Below are positions 1-7,669 of a stretch of DNA of 58,511 nucleotides, in pieces. The notes beneath the pieces are model-generated. The model was not told where the DNA came from. It worked only from the letters and a program-made list of their open reading frames with translations, and made no database searches. Position numbers and translations under genes: made by a program. The DNA is from Melioribacteraceae bacterium (lineage in GTDB: Bacteria > Bacteroidota > Ignavibacteria > Ignavibacteriales > Melioribacteraceae), in assembly GCA_021740785.1 (NCBI GenBank), contig JAIOZI010000029.1, positions 1 through 58,511 on the forward strand, given 5' to 3'. Within the stretch, counting starts at the first letter, position 1, and the number at the start of each line of letters is the position of its first letter.

Positions 1-1
1 C

Positions 2-138
2 GCTTTGGGATATTAATTTTGTCTCGTTCGGATATAATGGTAGTTGTAATTGCATATTATACTTAATTTAATGCATTTTTATTTTGCGAACAACAACTCT
101 TAATTCCTTATTTTTATTCACGGGGTAAGGAGTTCTGA
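2..138 (+). repeat. Left arm of a 137-bp perfect inverted repeat at the window ends
   Basis: Read base by base, positions 2-138 are the exact reverse complement of 58375-58511, and the match stops at 139/58374. The arm covers the last 22 codons and stop of the leftmost minus-strand gene plus about 66 bp downstream of it. It is either the repeat in which the contig assembly stopped on both sides or a genuine inverted duplication. The sequence alone does not decide. Confidence 0.97.
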
Positions 139-919
139 TCCTATGAATTTTATCGTTACTTATTTCATCTCCGTAATTAAGGACAAATGTACTTTCATTT
201 GGTTTTGGAGAATACCAAAAAATCGGTAGTGTTTGGTTAATACAGAATAGAGTGGAAGACTCACGACTGAATTCCTCCAACATTATGAGATATTCATCTA
301 ATGAATACAGCCATGTTTTTAAACGTAAAAGACGAGATTGATCCTGCAGTAGGTGTTTAATAAATGGACCTTGATTTGTTTCAATTCTATCTGCAACAGT
401 TTTTCCAAAGTCTCTAAAGAAATTATTTGATATTATCAAGTTATATAATGGGATTATGGAAGTTTCTATATTTTGAAGTAGCTTGCTATTTTTATTTGTA
501 AGTGTATCTAATTTATTAAATAAAATTCTTACTCTTCTTTTATTTTTTGAATCATGCTCCTCTACTTTAGTATACCATCTATGGATCATATTCGAAACAT
601 GAATATGATATATCCACCCAGTGATAACGCCTAAGATTAGACTGATAATAATATTTATAGGCATTGTTGTCAATTCTGCATAAACGGAAATTAAAATAAA
701 TGCTGTGATACTTGATATTGAACCAAGCAAAAGTTCGCTTTTAATATTTTGCCATTTAGAAGTAATTATAGGAAAGAGTATATATATAACTACACCGAAT
801 GAAATACCGAGAAATAATATTATATATTCTTCAATATCTATCTTTGGATTACTATTTTGTTCAATAATCAGTGAAATAATTATTGATAGCGTAGCTATTA
901 TGCTGTACAGTATTCTCAT
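68..919 (-). CDS. Unknown membrane protein, four N-terminal TM segments and a soluble C-terminal domain
   Basis: I do not recognise this 283-aa protein. Four hydrophobic segments lie at about residues 3-20, 32-52, 64-82 and 86-104. A hydrophilic region of about 170 residues follows, rich in charged helix-like sequence and ending in a basic tail (VRKIKMH). The topology suggests a cytoplasmic C-terminal domain. The start is 23 bp after the stop of the LivJ-like lipoprotein gene, so the two are probably co-transcribed. Its last 22 codons lie inside the terminal inverted repeat, and the same tail therefore occurs again at the right end of the window. A role with the binding protein, for example in sensing, is only inferred from the neighbourhood. 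Confidence 0.7.
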   Translation of the reverse strand: MRILYSIIATLSIIISLIIEQNSNPKIDIEEYIILFLGISFGVVIYILFPIITSKWQNIKSELLLGSISSITAFILISVYAELTTMPINIIISLILGVITGWIYHIHVSNMIHRWYTKVEEHDSKNKRRVRILFNKLDTLTNKNSKLLQNIETSIIPLYNLIISNNFFRDFGKTVADRIETNQGPFIKHLLQDQSRLLRLKTWLYSLDEYLIMLEEFSRESSTLFCINQTLPIFWYSPKPNESTFVLNYGDEISNDKIHRIRTPYPVNKNKELRVVVRKIKMH

Positions 920-942
920 TATTCGACATGCATATAATTAAT

Positions 943-2049
943 TTAATAAGAAACAAATTGGTTATTTCTCACGGTTTTTAATATAACAGGTTTGTTTACG
1001 TCTCCATTTTTGTCAAAACTTGTATTCCCTGTTATTCCCCGGTAATTTTTTATTTTATATAAATTTTGTTTAATGTTCTCCACATTAAAGTCTCCCATTT
1101 TGAGTGCGGTTAGAATGATATTTGCAGCATCATATCCTAATGCCGAATAATAAGTAGGTTCAGAGTTGAATTGTTTACTATATTTATCTATAAAATTAGT
1201 TAATAGGGAATCGGTTGATGTTGGATTAAATGTACCATAGTAAACATAGAGGATGCCATTAGCTAAATCCCCAAGTTTATCCAAATACTTTTTATTTTCA
1301 AAAATAGGTGTTGTAAATATTGGGACGTTCAATCCTAACTCGTATGATTGTTGAATGAAATTGATCATTTCATCAATCCCAACTAAAAACACAGCATCAA
1401 TCTTCGAATTAATAATTTTGTTTATAGTTGTCCTGAAATCAGTATTACCGGGTTTAAAGGCTTCACTATATAATATTTTCCCAGGTTTTTTTTCAAATTC
1501 GTCCCGAAAAACATCATATATACCAGAACCGTAATCTGTATTAATATATACAACTGCCATTTTACGAAAACCCAGTGTATCATATGCAAGTAGAGCTTGC
1601 GCCTTCCCACCGTTTAGATCAGACAACTCATTTCTGAATATATAATCACCAGCGGTAGTCAGCTTTGGAGCTGAAGATCCCGGGGAAAGTAATACAACTT
1701 TATTTTCTTCTGCAATTGGTGTAACTGACAATGTTACTGTACTTGTTAATGGGCCAATAATTACTTTAACACTGTTAACTGTAATTAATTTATTTATTGC
1801 TGAAACTCCAAACGATGGCTGTGCTTTTGTATCTTCTATCAATAAATCAACATTGGGGTCATTATTATTTTTAAAATTATTATATTCTTTAATTGCTAAA
1901 CTGATTCCATTCTTTGCTGGTACTCCTAAGGTAGCCACATCAGTTGACAAAGGCATTAAAACGCCAATATCAACATTTTTTGTATGTTGTCCATTGCAAG
2001 AGTAAAGAAAAAAAACAATTCCAATTAAAACGATGAGAGATAATCTCAT
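943..2049 (-). CDS. LivJ-like periplasmic-binding lipoprotein (Peripla_BP_6 family), orphan
   Basis: This is a type I periplasmic binding protein of the branched-chain amino acid/amide class. The N-terminus MRLSLIVLIGIVFFLYSC is a lipoprotein signal with lipobox LYSC, followed by the family opening IGVLMPLST and the VIIGPLTS, PIAEENKVVLLSPGSS and YDAANIILTAL blocks typical of LivJ-like proteins. I chose ATG 2049 because the signal peptide starts there and GGGG sits five bases upstream; an in-frame start at 2124 would add 25 non-signal residues and overlap a better small ORF. No livHMGF permease or ATPase genes are nearby. It may feed a distant transporter or act as a ligand sensor for its operon partners; the ligand cannot be told. 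Confidence 0.85.
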   Translation of the reverse strand: MRLSLIVLIGIVFFLYSCNGQHTKNVDIGVLMPLSTDVATLGVPAKNGISLAIKEYNNFKNNNDPNVDLLIEDTKAQPSFGVSAINKLITVNSVKVIIGPLTSTVTLSVTPIAEENKVVLLSPGSSAPKLTTAGDYIFRNELSDLNGGKAQALLAYDTLGFRKMAVVYINTDYGSGIYDVFRDEFEKKPGKILYSEAFKPGNTDFRTTINKIINSKIDAVFLVGIDEMINFIQQSYELGLNVPIFTTPIFENKKYLDKLGDLANGILYVYYGTFNPTSTDSLLTNFIDKYSKQFNSEPTYYSALGYDAANIILTALKMGDFNVENIKQNLYKIKNYRGITGNTSFDKNGDVNKPVILKTVRNNQFVSY

Positions 2050-2059
2050 AAGAACCCCG

Positions 2060-2176
2060 CTAATTAATTTGATATTTATTTTTTCTATTAGTAAATGCTG
2101 GTTCAGTACCTTCAAGTATTGCAATCGCTTTATATAACGTTAAAGAAATTCTAACACTATATTCGATTACCATCAT
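2060..2176 (-). CDS. Possible small protein, 38 aa
   Basis: A complete small reading frame fills the gap between the four-TM gene (stop at 2178) and the LivJ-like gene (start at 2049). It begins with two consecutive ATG codons directly after the upstream stop and ends with TAG ten bases before the next ATG. The peptide opens MMVIEYSVRISLTLYKAIAI and contains no TM segment or known motif. Tight spacing on both sides favours a real gene; the short length and lack of any recognised family argue for caution. It could also be read as an untranslated spacer. Confidence 0.4.
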   Translation of the reverse strand: MMVIEYSVRISLTLYKAIAILEGTEPAFTNRKNKYQIN

Positions 2177-2177
2177 T

Positions 2178-2900
2178 CTATTCTTTCTCTAAAATTCTTA
2201 ACAATGCAATCCCATAATTATTCCCACTCATAATAACTAACTGCTTATTTACATAAAATATCCAGAAGAATAACAGTAGTATTTCAAACATGGATATTAT
2301 AATAATAGAAAGAGAATCATTAATTTCGTTTTGTGGTAGCAGCAAAATAATAATGCTAACAATCAGAGTAACTATAATTAATATTATTGATTCAATTTTT
2401 ATCCCCCACAAATTTCTTGCAAAGCCATATAATATGTTTTCCTTAAATACCAGAGAATAGTTCTTGGTATCTCTAGTATATTCAAGTAAATAATCGATTG
2501 CAGAATTATACTTTTCATCTGCTTGCTTGGGATTTAGTTTTTCTTCTTCTTCGTTAGGTAGAGTTAAATCAGGAATGAGTTCTTGAATTTTTTTATAATA
2601 TCTCAACTTGGTTTCTTTGGATATTGTTTTATCGTTGCGCCGTAAAAGAATAGTAGTCGGTTTCGCTCCTAACTCATCCCAAAGTTGTTTTTGTTTATCC
2701 TTACCCTTTTTCCTAACGATGCTTGCAAAAAATGAAGCTAGAGCAACATAGAGAACTACGCCTCCAGCAATACCCTCAAGCCTAAGAATCTGCGGAAAAA
2801 TGATATATATTTCTAGTATAAGTGGTAGCAAGAGAATTAGAGCCGGATAAATTCTTGCTCGTCTTTCATATTCATCAAAGTAATTTTGAAAGTTCATCAA
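2178..2900 (-). CDS. Four-TM membrane protein, partner of the MBL hydrolase
   Basis: This 240-aa protein has TM pairs at about residues 18-36/43-62 and 172-190/196-217. A charged cytosolic loop of about 105 residues between them contains an ELGAKPTT block and an acidic EEEE stretch. The N-terminus carries a DEYERRARIYP motif just before TM1. Its ATG overlaps the stop of the upstream MBL gene by four bases (ATGA), which indicates translational coupling and probably a shared function. I do not know a named family with certainty. The general layout (two TM, soluble loop, two TM) recalls membrane effectors in bacterial conflict systems, but this is inference. Confidence 0.72.
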   Translation of the reverse strand: MMNFQNYFDEYERRARIYPALILLLPLILEIYIIFPQILRLEGIAGGVVLYVALASFFASIVRKKGKDKQKQLWDELGAKPTTILLRRNDKTISKETKLRYYKKIQELIPDLTLPNEEEEKLNPKQADEKYNSAIDYLLEYTRDTKNYSLVFKENILYGFARNLWGIKIESIILIIVTLIVSIIILLLPQNEINDSLSIIIISMFEILLLFFWIFYVNKQLVIMSGNNYGIALLRILEKE

Positions 2901-3964
2901 TCACTCTCTTCCACTTTATTATAAAAAGGGATATAGTCTAGATCATACATATTCGGTCTATCCGGTCTTCGATTAAAATAACATATCCATTTACCGTTCG
3001 TACGACCAATATTTGCGCCTCTTCTATTAAACGCGTTGGTAACTACTCTTCGCGGATGTGTTTCAGAGTCTTTACTAACAGAAACAAAAGCTGTTTTAGT
3101 TTTCTCCCCATCTTTGCCAACTTTCTCACCTACAATTCCATTAAGAATCTGTGGTGTCACATTATTTCGGCTACCATGATGGGGAATCTGAATAAAAGTA
3201 CAGCCACTTAGATCATAGCCTTTTCCATTTGCATAATCAGCAGCTCTATCAAGACCTAAAACACCAGCATCAGCTGTAAATAGAATCTTACTTTCTTCCA
3301 ATTCACCATATAGAATTACACAACTTTCATTACTTGGTGAAGTAGTTGCTTTAGTGCTAAGAGTCTCAACATCCCATTCCTCATCAACCCAATTTAAAAT
3401 TGCTCGAACAGATTTTTTAAGAAATCCTTCCGTAATTTCTTTAGGTTCTGGAGTATTACTGAATTGAGGAACTAATTCCAAATACCAATCTTTAAAAGGT
3501 GACAGAACCAGAAAATTTCCGATTCTTTCACCTTGAAATGGTTCTTTTATTGGAATCTCTTTTTCAATCGCAATCGATTCAAGTTCATTAGCTAATGGGT
3601 ATGATTCTCTTAACTTTTTTTCTAATCCTTCAGTTGTGAATCGACTATCTTTAAATTTATCTTTAAGTTCCTCAGCATAATTCCATGGCTGATGCATCCA
3701 AAGCTCACCTACGTCCATTTCTTCAACTATTTTTCTTAATCCAGAAACATGGTCTCCATCAGGATGTGTGCTAACTACATAGTTTACAAAATCAGTATTA
3801 TAAAATTTCTTAATATGCTTAATCATATTTTCACCCGAATAAGAAGTACCTCCATCTATAACCATTACCGTTTGAGACTCTTCAGTTTCACCATATCGAA
3901 GACAAATAGCATCGCCGCTTTTCTCACCGCTATCTACTGGTAAAAAATCAATTTCATAAAACAT
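2897..3964 (-). CDS. ComEC/Rec2-like metallo-beta-lactamase-fold hydrolase
   Basis: This 355-aa soluble MBL-fold protein has no TM region. It has the metal-binding core THPDGDH at residues 66-72 (an H-x-D-x-D-H arrangement seen in ComEC-type domains), a downstream FTADAG aspartate motif, a PHHGS motif, and the C-terminal THP...NIGRTNG block typical of ComEC/Rec2 MBL domains. Members of this group act as nucleases or phosphodiesterases on nucleic acids or nucleotides; the substrate here is unknown. It overlaps the next gene, a four-TM protein, by four bases. It starts 24 bp after a decayed paralogue tail, so it is probably transcribed from further upstream or from a weak promoter there. Confidence 0.85.
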   Translation of the reverse strand: MFYEIDFLPVDSGEKSGDAICLRYGETEESQTVMVIDGGTSYSGENMIKHIKKFYNTDFVNYVVSTHPDGDHVSGLRKIVEEMDVGELWMHQPWNYAEELKDKFKDSRFTTEGLEKKLRESYPLANELESIAIEKEIPIKEPFQGERIGNFLVLSPFKDWYLELVPQFSNTPEPKEITEGFLKKSVRAILNWVDEEWDVETLSTKATTSPSNESCVILYGELEESKILFTADAGVLGLDRAADYANGKGYDLSGCTFIQIPHHGSRNNVTPQILNGIVGEKVGKDGEKTKTAFVSVSKDSETHPRRVVTNAFNRRGANIGRTNGKWICYFNRRPDRPNMYDLDYIPFYNKVEESD

Positions 3965-3988
3965 TTCTCTTCTCCATAATTTTTATAG

Positions 3989-4065
3989 TCAAAACCCCCA
4001 GCCAAGTTCACAAACATTATTGTTTTATTGGTCGATCGGGTATTTGCCTGTTGTGTAGTTTTTCA
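3989..4065 (-). pseudogene. Decayed 3' tail of a paralogue of the gene at 5682-6863
   Basis: Read on the minus strand this stretch gives YTTGKYPIDQ, a TAA stop, then NNNVCELGWGF and a TGA stop. The intact gene upstream ends YTTGKLPLDQ QTNDVYEIGW VWGI. The alignment runs ungapped for most of its length at roughly 70 percent by eye, at both DNA and protein level. The rest of the paralogue is missing, its place being taken by the TcmP/three-Cys pair. It is too diverged to be a recent duplication made by insertion. Confidence 0.75.
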
Positions 4066-4089
4066 ACAATTTTTCCTTTTTTAAATCTT

Positions 4090-4812
4090 CTAAACTGCTC
4101 GTTTAAACTCCGGCATCTCATCCCAAGTTCTACCTTGCAAAACTCGTCCGGCTTTCTTTTTATTTACACCGCCCCACTGTTTAAAGAAGAAAGGAACGTT
4201 TTGATATTTACATTCATCTTTAATATCAACAACCCATTCTTCCAGCATTGGTCTAGCGCCGGGACCGGATTCACCACCGACAATTACCCAGTCAATATTT
4301 TTCAATTTGAGTGTGTTAATTGGTCCAATTAACGGTTCAAGGGATAGGAATTTTATATATGCGTTTGTACAGCATAAGTGATCTATACGTTTTATGTAGT
4401 TTTCATTTTCTACACTTACGCCCATCCAAATATTCGGCGCCCATTTTAAGTGCTTATCTAATTGAAATAATCGCTCCGAGCGTTTTGTTAATACCTGGAA
4501 TGTATGCCAATGTGCTCTGTTCATTACATCAAAAACTTTTTTAATAAATTCGAGAGGAACATTTTTATGGAAGAGATCACTCATTGAATTGACAAAAATT
4601 GTCTGTGGCTTATTCCAGGAAAGGGGCAACTCTAAAACATGCTCATGCATTGTTAACTTAAAACCGTCGGCATAATTCGGAGAGCCCATTGCTTTGAGTC
4701 GCTTCGCCATTCGTTCTGCATAACAGTGCTTACAGCCGGGACTAATTTTATTGCAGCCCGTAACCGGATTCCACGTTGAGCCTGTCCATTCTATTGTAGA
4801 TTGCTGTGCCAT
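4090..4812 (-). CDS. Phage Gp37/Gp68-like three-Cys protein (DUF5131 family)
   Basis: This 240-aa protein has an N-terminal [14 protein letters not shown] block and cysteines C20, C27 and C30 (C-x6-C-x2-C), the radical-SAM-like three-Cys signature of the DUF5131/Gp37-Gp68 family. Later family blocks are present: [40 protein letters not shown] and GRTWDEMPE. Its ATG shares one base with the stop of TcmP (TAATG). The known family pattern is that this protein occurs with a TcmP partner; the reaction is not established. Members are found in phages and scattered bacterial genomes, consistent with transfer. Iron-sulfur binding and SAM use are inferred from the Cys pattern. Confidence 0.9.
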   Translation of the reverse strand: MAQQSTIEWTGSTWNPVTGCNKISPGCKHCYAERMAKRLKAMGSPNYADGFKLTMHEHVLELPLSWNKPQTIFVNSMSDLFHKNVPLEFIKKVFDVMNRAHWHTFQVLTKRSERLFQLDKHLKWAPNIWMGVSVENENYIKRIDHLCCTNAYIKFLSLEPLIGPINTLKLKNIDWVIVGGESGPGARPMLEEWVVDIKDECKYQNVPFFFKQWGGVNKKKAGRVLQGRTWDEMPEFKRAV

Positions 4813-5660
4813 TAGTCAAAAAACCCCGGTTCGTTATTCCTCTGCTGCACTGTTTTCCAAAACTTATATCCTGTTTGGTGCTTCGAATAAAATGCAAGAT
4901 AATACAATGGAAGGTTTTTTGCATCCGATTTAATAGAAATAAAATTATCAAGCGCCTCTTCCCGATAACCCAAATAAACCATCCGTTTCGTAAATTCATC
5001 AGCTAAAAATCTAACGAAGTTTTTACCTTCTTTTTGCTGTAATTCCCATCGATTTCTCCAAGCGGTATCTCCAAGAAAATCATCTATTCGAGTATTATTC
5101 TTATCAACATATAACCCTACATTTCTTCTGCCATCCATATGTAAAGCAAGCAGAACAAGAAAATCTGTAAATCTTCTACTTAATTTTTTTATTGTGTCGA
5201 ATTTAATGTCAAGTGAAAATGGATCGACAAAACAAAAACACAGCACAGTATTTGTTTTTGACGGCGTTGGTATTTCCGAAATTATTTTATCAACATTTTC
5301 ATTACAGTCACCTTCAACAAGTATTGTCTTTTCTCCGGGATGTTCATTTTTAATTCTCTCTCTAAGGGCATCAATTAATTTTTTCTCTTTCTCGCAAAAC
5401 AAATATTTATCAAATGGTGATGAAACTTTTAATGCAAGCAATGCAGATGTATTAACTATTTTATCCGTGCTCCTAATTTTTGCTTTTCCAGCAGCAGAAT
5501 ATAAATCAATATATATTCTATTATCCCAAATTTTCTTCATACCAGATGAAAACAATGTCATATAGTCAAAAATGACTTTATATTTTACAAGCGCCCATGA
5601 ACCGATAGGAACAGGGTAAGTTAAGCCGTCATCTTCTGTGAATATTGTTTCATCTACCAT
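4812..5660 (-). CDS. tcmP: Three-Cys-motif partner protein TcmP
   Basis: This 282-aa protein resembles the TcmP family, the regular neighbour of Gp37/Gp68-like proteins. Visible family features are the N-terminal [13 protein letters not shown] helix, [14 protein letters not shown] (the position of the usual D-x-F-A-G-x-G), [25 protein letters not shown] and [11 protein letters not shown] near residue 145. The order of these blocks resembles a Rossmann-fold methyltransferase, though activity is unproven. It begins 21 bp after the intact barrel-like gene and is translationally coupled to the three-Cys protein. The pair occupies 4090-5660 between two related gene ends, which suggests it was acquired as a unit. 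It is somewhat shorter than many TcmP proteins. Confidence 0.85.
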   Translation of the reverse strand: MVDETIFTEDDGLTYPVPIGSWALVKYKVIFDYMTLFSSGMKKIWDNRIYIDLYSAAGKAKIRSTDKIVNTSALLALKVSSPFDKYLFCEKEKKLIDALRERIKNEHPGEKTILVEGDCNENVDKIISEIPTPSKTNTVLCFCFVDPFSLDIKFDTIKKLSRRFTDFLVLLALHMDGRRNVGLYVDKNNTRIDDFLGDTAWRNRWELQQKEGKNFVRFLADEFTKRMVYLGYREEALDNFISIKSDAKNLPLYYLAFYSKHQTGYKFWKTVQQRNNEPGFFD

Positions 5661-5681
5661 AAAATCATATTATTTAATTTT

Positions 5682-6863
5682 CTAAATTCCCCAAACCCAC
5701 CCAATCTCATAAACATCATTTGTTTGTTGATCAAGAGGGAGTTTGCCGGTTGTGTAGCTTATGTATAATCCGCGCTGCTGTGTGAGAGCGAATGTAAAGT
5801 AAAACTGTTCGTCCATGTTTATGTGTTTAATTGCAGCGGGTGAGTCAAGTTCTTTAAAGTAACGGAGGTTGGCTGAGAAGTATACCGGTTCGCCGCCGGT
5901 TTCTGCAGCAAGTGTTTTAAACGCCGCTTCAAATCCAAGCCGCGGATACATTTTAAGTCCGCTCATACTTTCGCGCCATGGGTCTTTCTGCGGATCGACG
6001 TAATCTAACTTAACCAGCAGCGTAGGAATAGTTGAACCGCGTGGATAAATATTATCTTCAGTACCGGTCAGCCAGCGCACAACTGCAAAGGGCCAGTCGA
6101 AAATATTTAAGTTTGCCAGTGTTGATTCTTGGTTCCATGCCTTAACATCAATCCCCAGCTTCGCACCGTAAGCATAATTTTTCAATGTAAATTTTTGGTT
6201 TGATTCAATCGCCGCGTTCAGTGAAAAATCGAAATAAAATTGATCGGTTAAATTACTTGTAACAATCTCGAGATATTCCTTCCAAGCTTTGCTTTTGTTC
6301 AGTTCATCGATATCGGTATATTCAACAAGTTCTGCTTCAAGTTCGTTTTTCTTAATTACCTGCTCATCCGTTATAGCTACTGCGCCGCCAATCGATTTAT
6401 AAAAATGAAACGAGAGATTGCTCTTTGTATAATCAAAAGGATTCGGATGTTTTGTAAGAACAATGCTGCCGCTTGAACTGAGATTAAATGCTATCCCGGT
6501 TTTATCATTCGCATCTGCAGCGAGCGTGTTTTCTTTTATCACTTTATTGAAATCGTACGCCAGCCCGATGGAAGATGTGTCGCTGTATTCAAACGTGTTA
6601 AACTTTATATTGAGGTCTTTCAAAATTGATGCTGAACTTCCCGTACCGGTTATTTCCTTCAAAACAAAGTTCAGAGTGGCTGGGTCATTTAAAGTCCGCT
6701 TTATGTTTTCAAAAATTTCTTTTTTGAAAGATTCGGGATTAGATGTAACGGCGGAGATTTCATCTATTATCTCGGCGAAAGGACGAAAATCACCCTGTCC
6801 GTGAATAGAACGAAGTGAAAAGAGAATCAATATGGAGAACAGGATAAAGTTAATTTTCTTCAT
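5682..6863 (-). CDS. Exported protein of unknown function, probable outer-membrane barrel
   Basis: This 393-aa protein has a signal peptide (hydrophobic residues 5-20, cleavage likely after SIHG). No known domain is recognised. The second half has alternating hydrophobic segments, and the last residues (YEIGWVWGI) resemble the aromatic-rich final strand of outer-membrane proteins. It overlaps the upstream gene by 14 bp, so it lies in the same transcription unit. A diverged copy of its last 24 codons survives at 3989-4065, showing that a second paralogue once lay downstream. Confidence 0.7.
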   Translation of the reverse strand: MKKINFILFSILILFSLRSIHGQGDFRPFAEIIDEISAVTSNPESFKKEIFENIKRTLNDPATLNFVLKEITGTGSSASILKDLNIKFNTFEYSDTSSIGLAYDFNKVIKENTLAADANDKTGIAFNLSSSGSIVLTKHPNPFDYTKSNLSFHFYKSIGGAVAITDEQVIKKNELEAELVEYTDIDELNKSKAWKEYLEIVTSNLTDQFYFDFSLNAAIESNQKFTLKNYAYGAKLGIDVKAWNQESTLANLNIFDWPFAVVRWLTGTEDNIYPRGSTIPTLLVKLDYVDPQKDPWRESMSGLKMYPRLGFEAAFKTLAAETGGEPVYFSANLRYFKELDSPAAIKHINMDEQFYFTFALTQQRGLYISYTTGKLPLDQQTNDVYEIGWVWGI

Positions 6864-7215
6864 CCAGATCTTCCCCGAGAAAGAAATAATTGTTGTCCGC
6901 CGCTTCAGCCAAGTCAGCTACCGTTTTATTTTCATCTGTTAAAATTGATTTTAATTGTTCGACTGCTGTTTCAAGCGAAGATCCTTCTTCATATTTAGCT
7001 TTATCGAAACTCCGGAACATGTTGTCGAATTGATGAGCCATCATTTTTGCCTGCTGTTCACGCAGTTCGGGACTTGATAAATCATTCCAAAACTGCAGGT
7101 CTTTCATCTTCAACTTCCCAGTATCTTTAAAAACTTTATTGTGCTGATGAAGTACTTTTAAATACAGCCAGACTTTCCTGCATGCCAAATTATTCTTATT
7201 CCAAAAATTGTTCAT
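6850..7215 (-). CDS. Small hypothetical protein, first gene of the minus-strand block
   Basis: The frame gives up to 121 aa, of which the C-terminal 85 (from the internal MKDLQFWNDL, near 7107) are acidic and helix-like, with TAVEQLKSIL and FFLGEDLDEEN. I do not recognise the family. The start is uncertain. GGGAAG lies about eight bases upstream of the internal ATG, and the first 36 residues are basic and unlike the rest, so the shorter protein is plausible. It overlaps the next gene by 14 bp. The long gap upstream presumably holds its promoter. Confidence 0.55.
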   Translation of the reverse strand: MNNFWNKNNLACRKVWLYLKVLHQHNKVFKDTGKLKMKDLQFWNDLSSPELREQQAKMMAHQFDNMFRSFDKAKYEEGSSLETAVEQLKSILTDENKTVADLAEAADNNYFFLGEDLDEEN

Positions 7216-7669
7216 TGCTGTGTTCTCTCATTTCTTATATATTTTTACTACCCTGCGATCATAAAAAATTTTCGCATAGTGCATGTCGTGTTGATTTTCA
7301 TAATTGCTGCGCACAGCATGCACTCAATTATTATGATCCGATAAATTTTTTATCGAATTCATCACGTCATTAAAAGGCATATGTATATATAGAAACTTTT
7401 CGCTTGTCTTAATTCAGCATCAACTTACGAATAGAGTATACGCGGAATTTGAAGAGAGTAAAAGTAAAGTGATCCAGCCACATAAAAATCATATCTTGTT
7501 TTATTTAACATCGAAAAACTTTAAGAAGTTATTAAATAAGGATGGAAATGTCAAATTATTTTTAGTTTTGTTAAAACCATCTCCGTCTCATTTACTTATT
7601 AGAACTTTTCGGTAATTTCAATCGTTATAATTATTCCATCAAAAACTCAGCAATTAATTAGAGAGATAT
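7216..7669. other. 454-bp intergenic region between divergent genes
   Basis: The region separates the minus-strand block from nhaA and must carry promoters for both. A loose dyad is visible: GATCATAA and AGTGCATG near 7258-7285 against CATGCACT and TTATGATC near 7317-7340. A GAGAGA ribosome site lies just before the nhaA ATG. I see no convincing open frame, and nothing I can assign to a known nhaA riboswitch class. Confidence 0.4.

Noticed and set aside
7182-7373. 63-codon plus-strand frame
   Set aside because: It overlaps the start of the minus-strand hypothetical gene, has no motif and an unlikely composition.
7216-7669. A lithium or sodium riboswitch before nhaA
   Set aside because: The gap is long enough, but I could not find a conserved core of any described nhaA-associated class; a covariance-model search would be needed.
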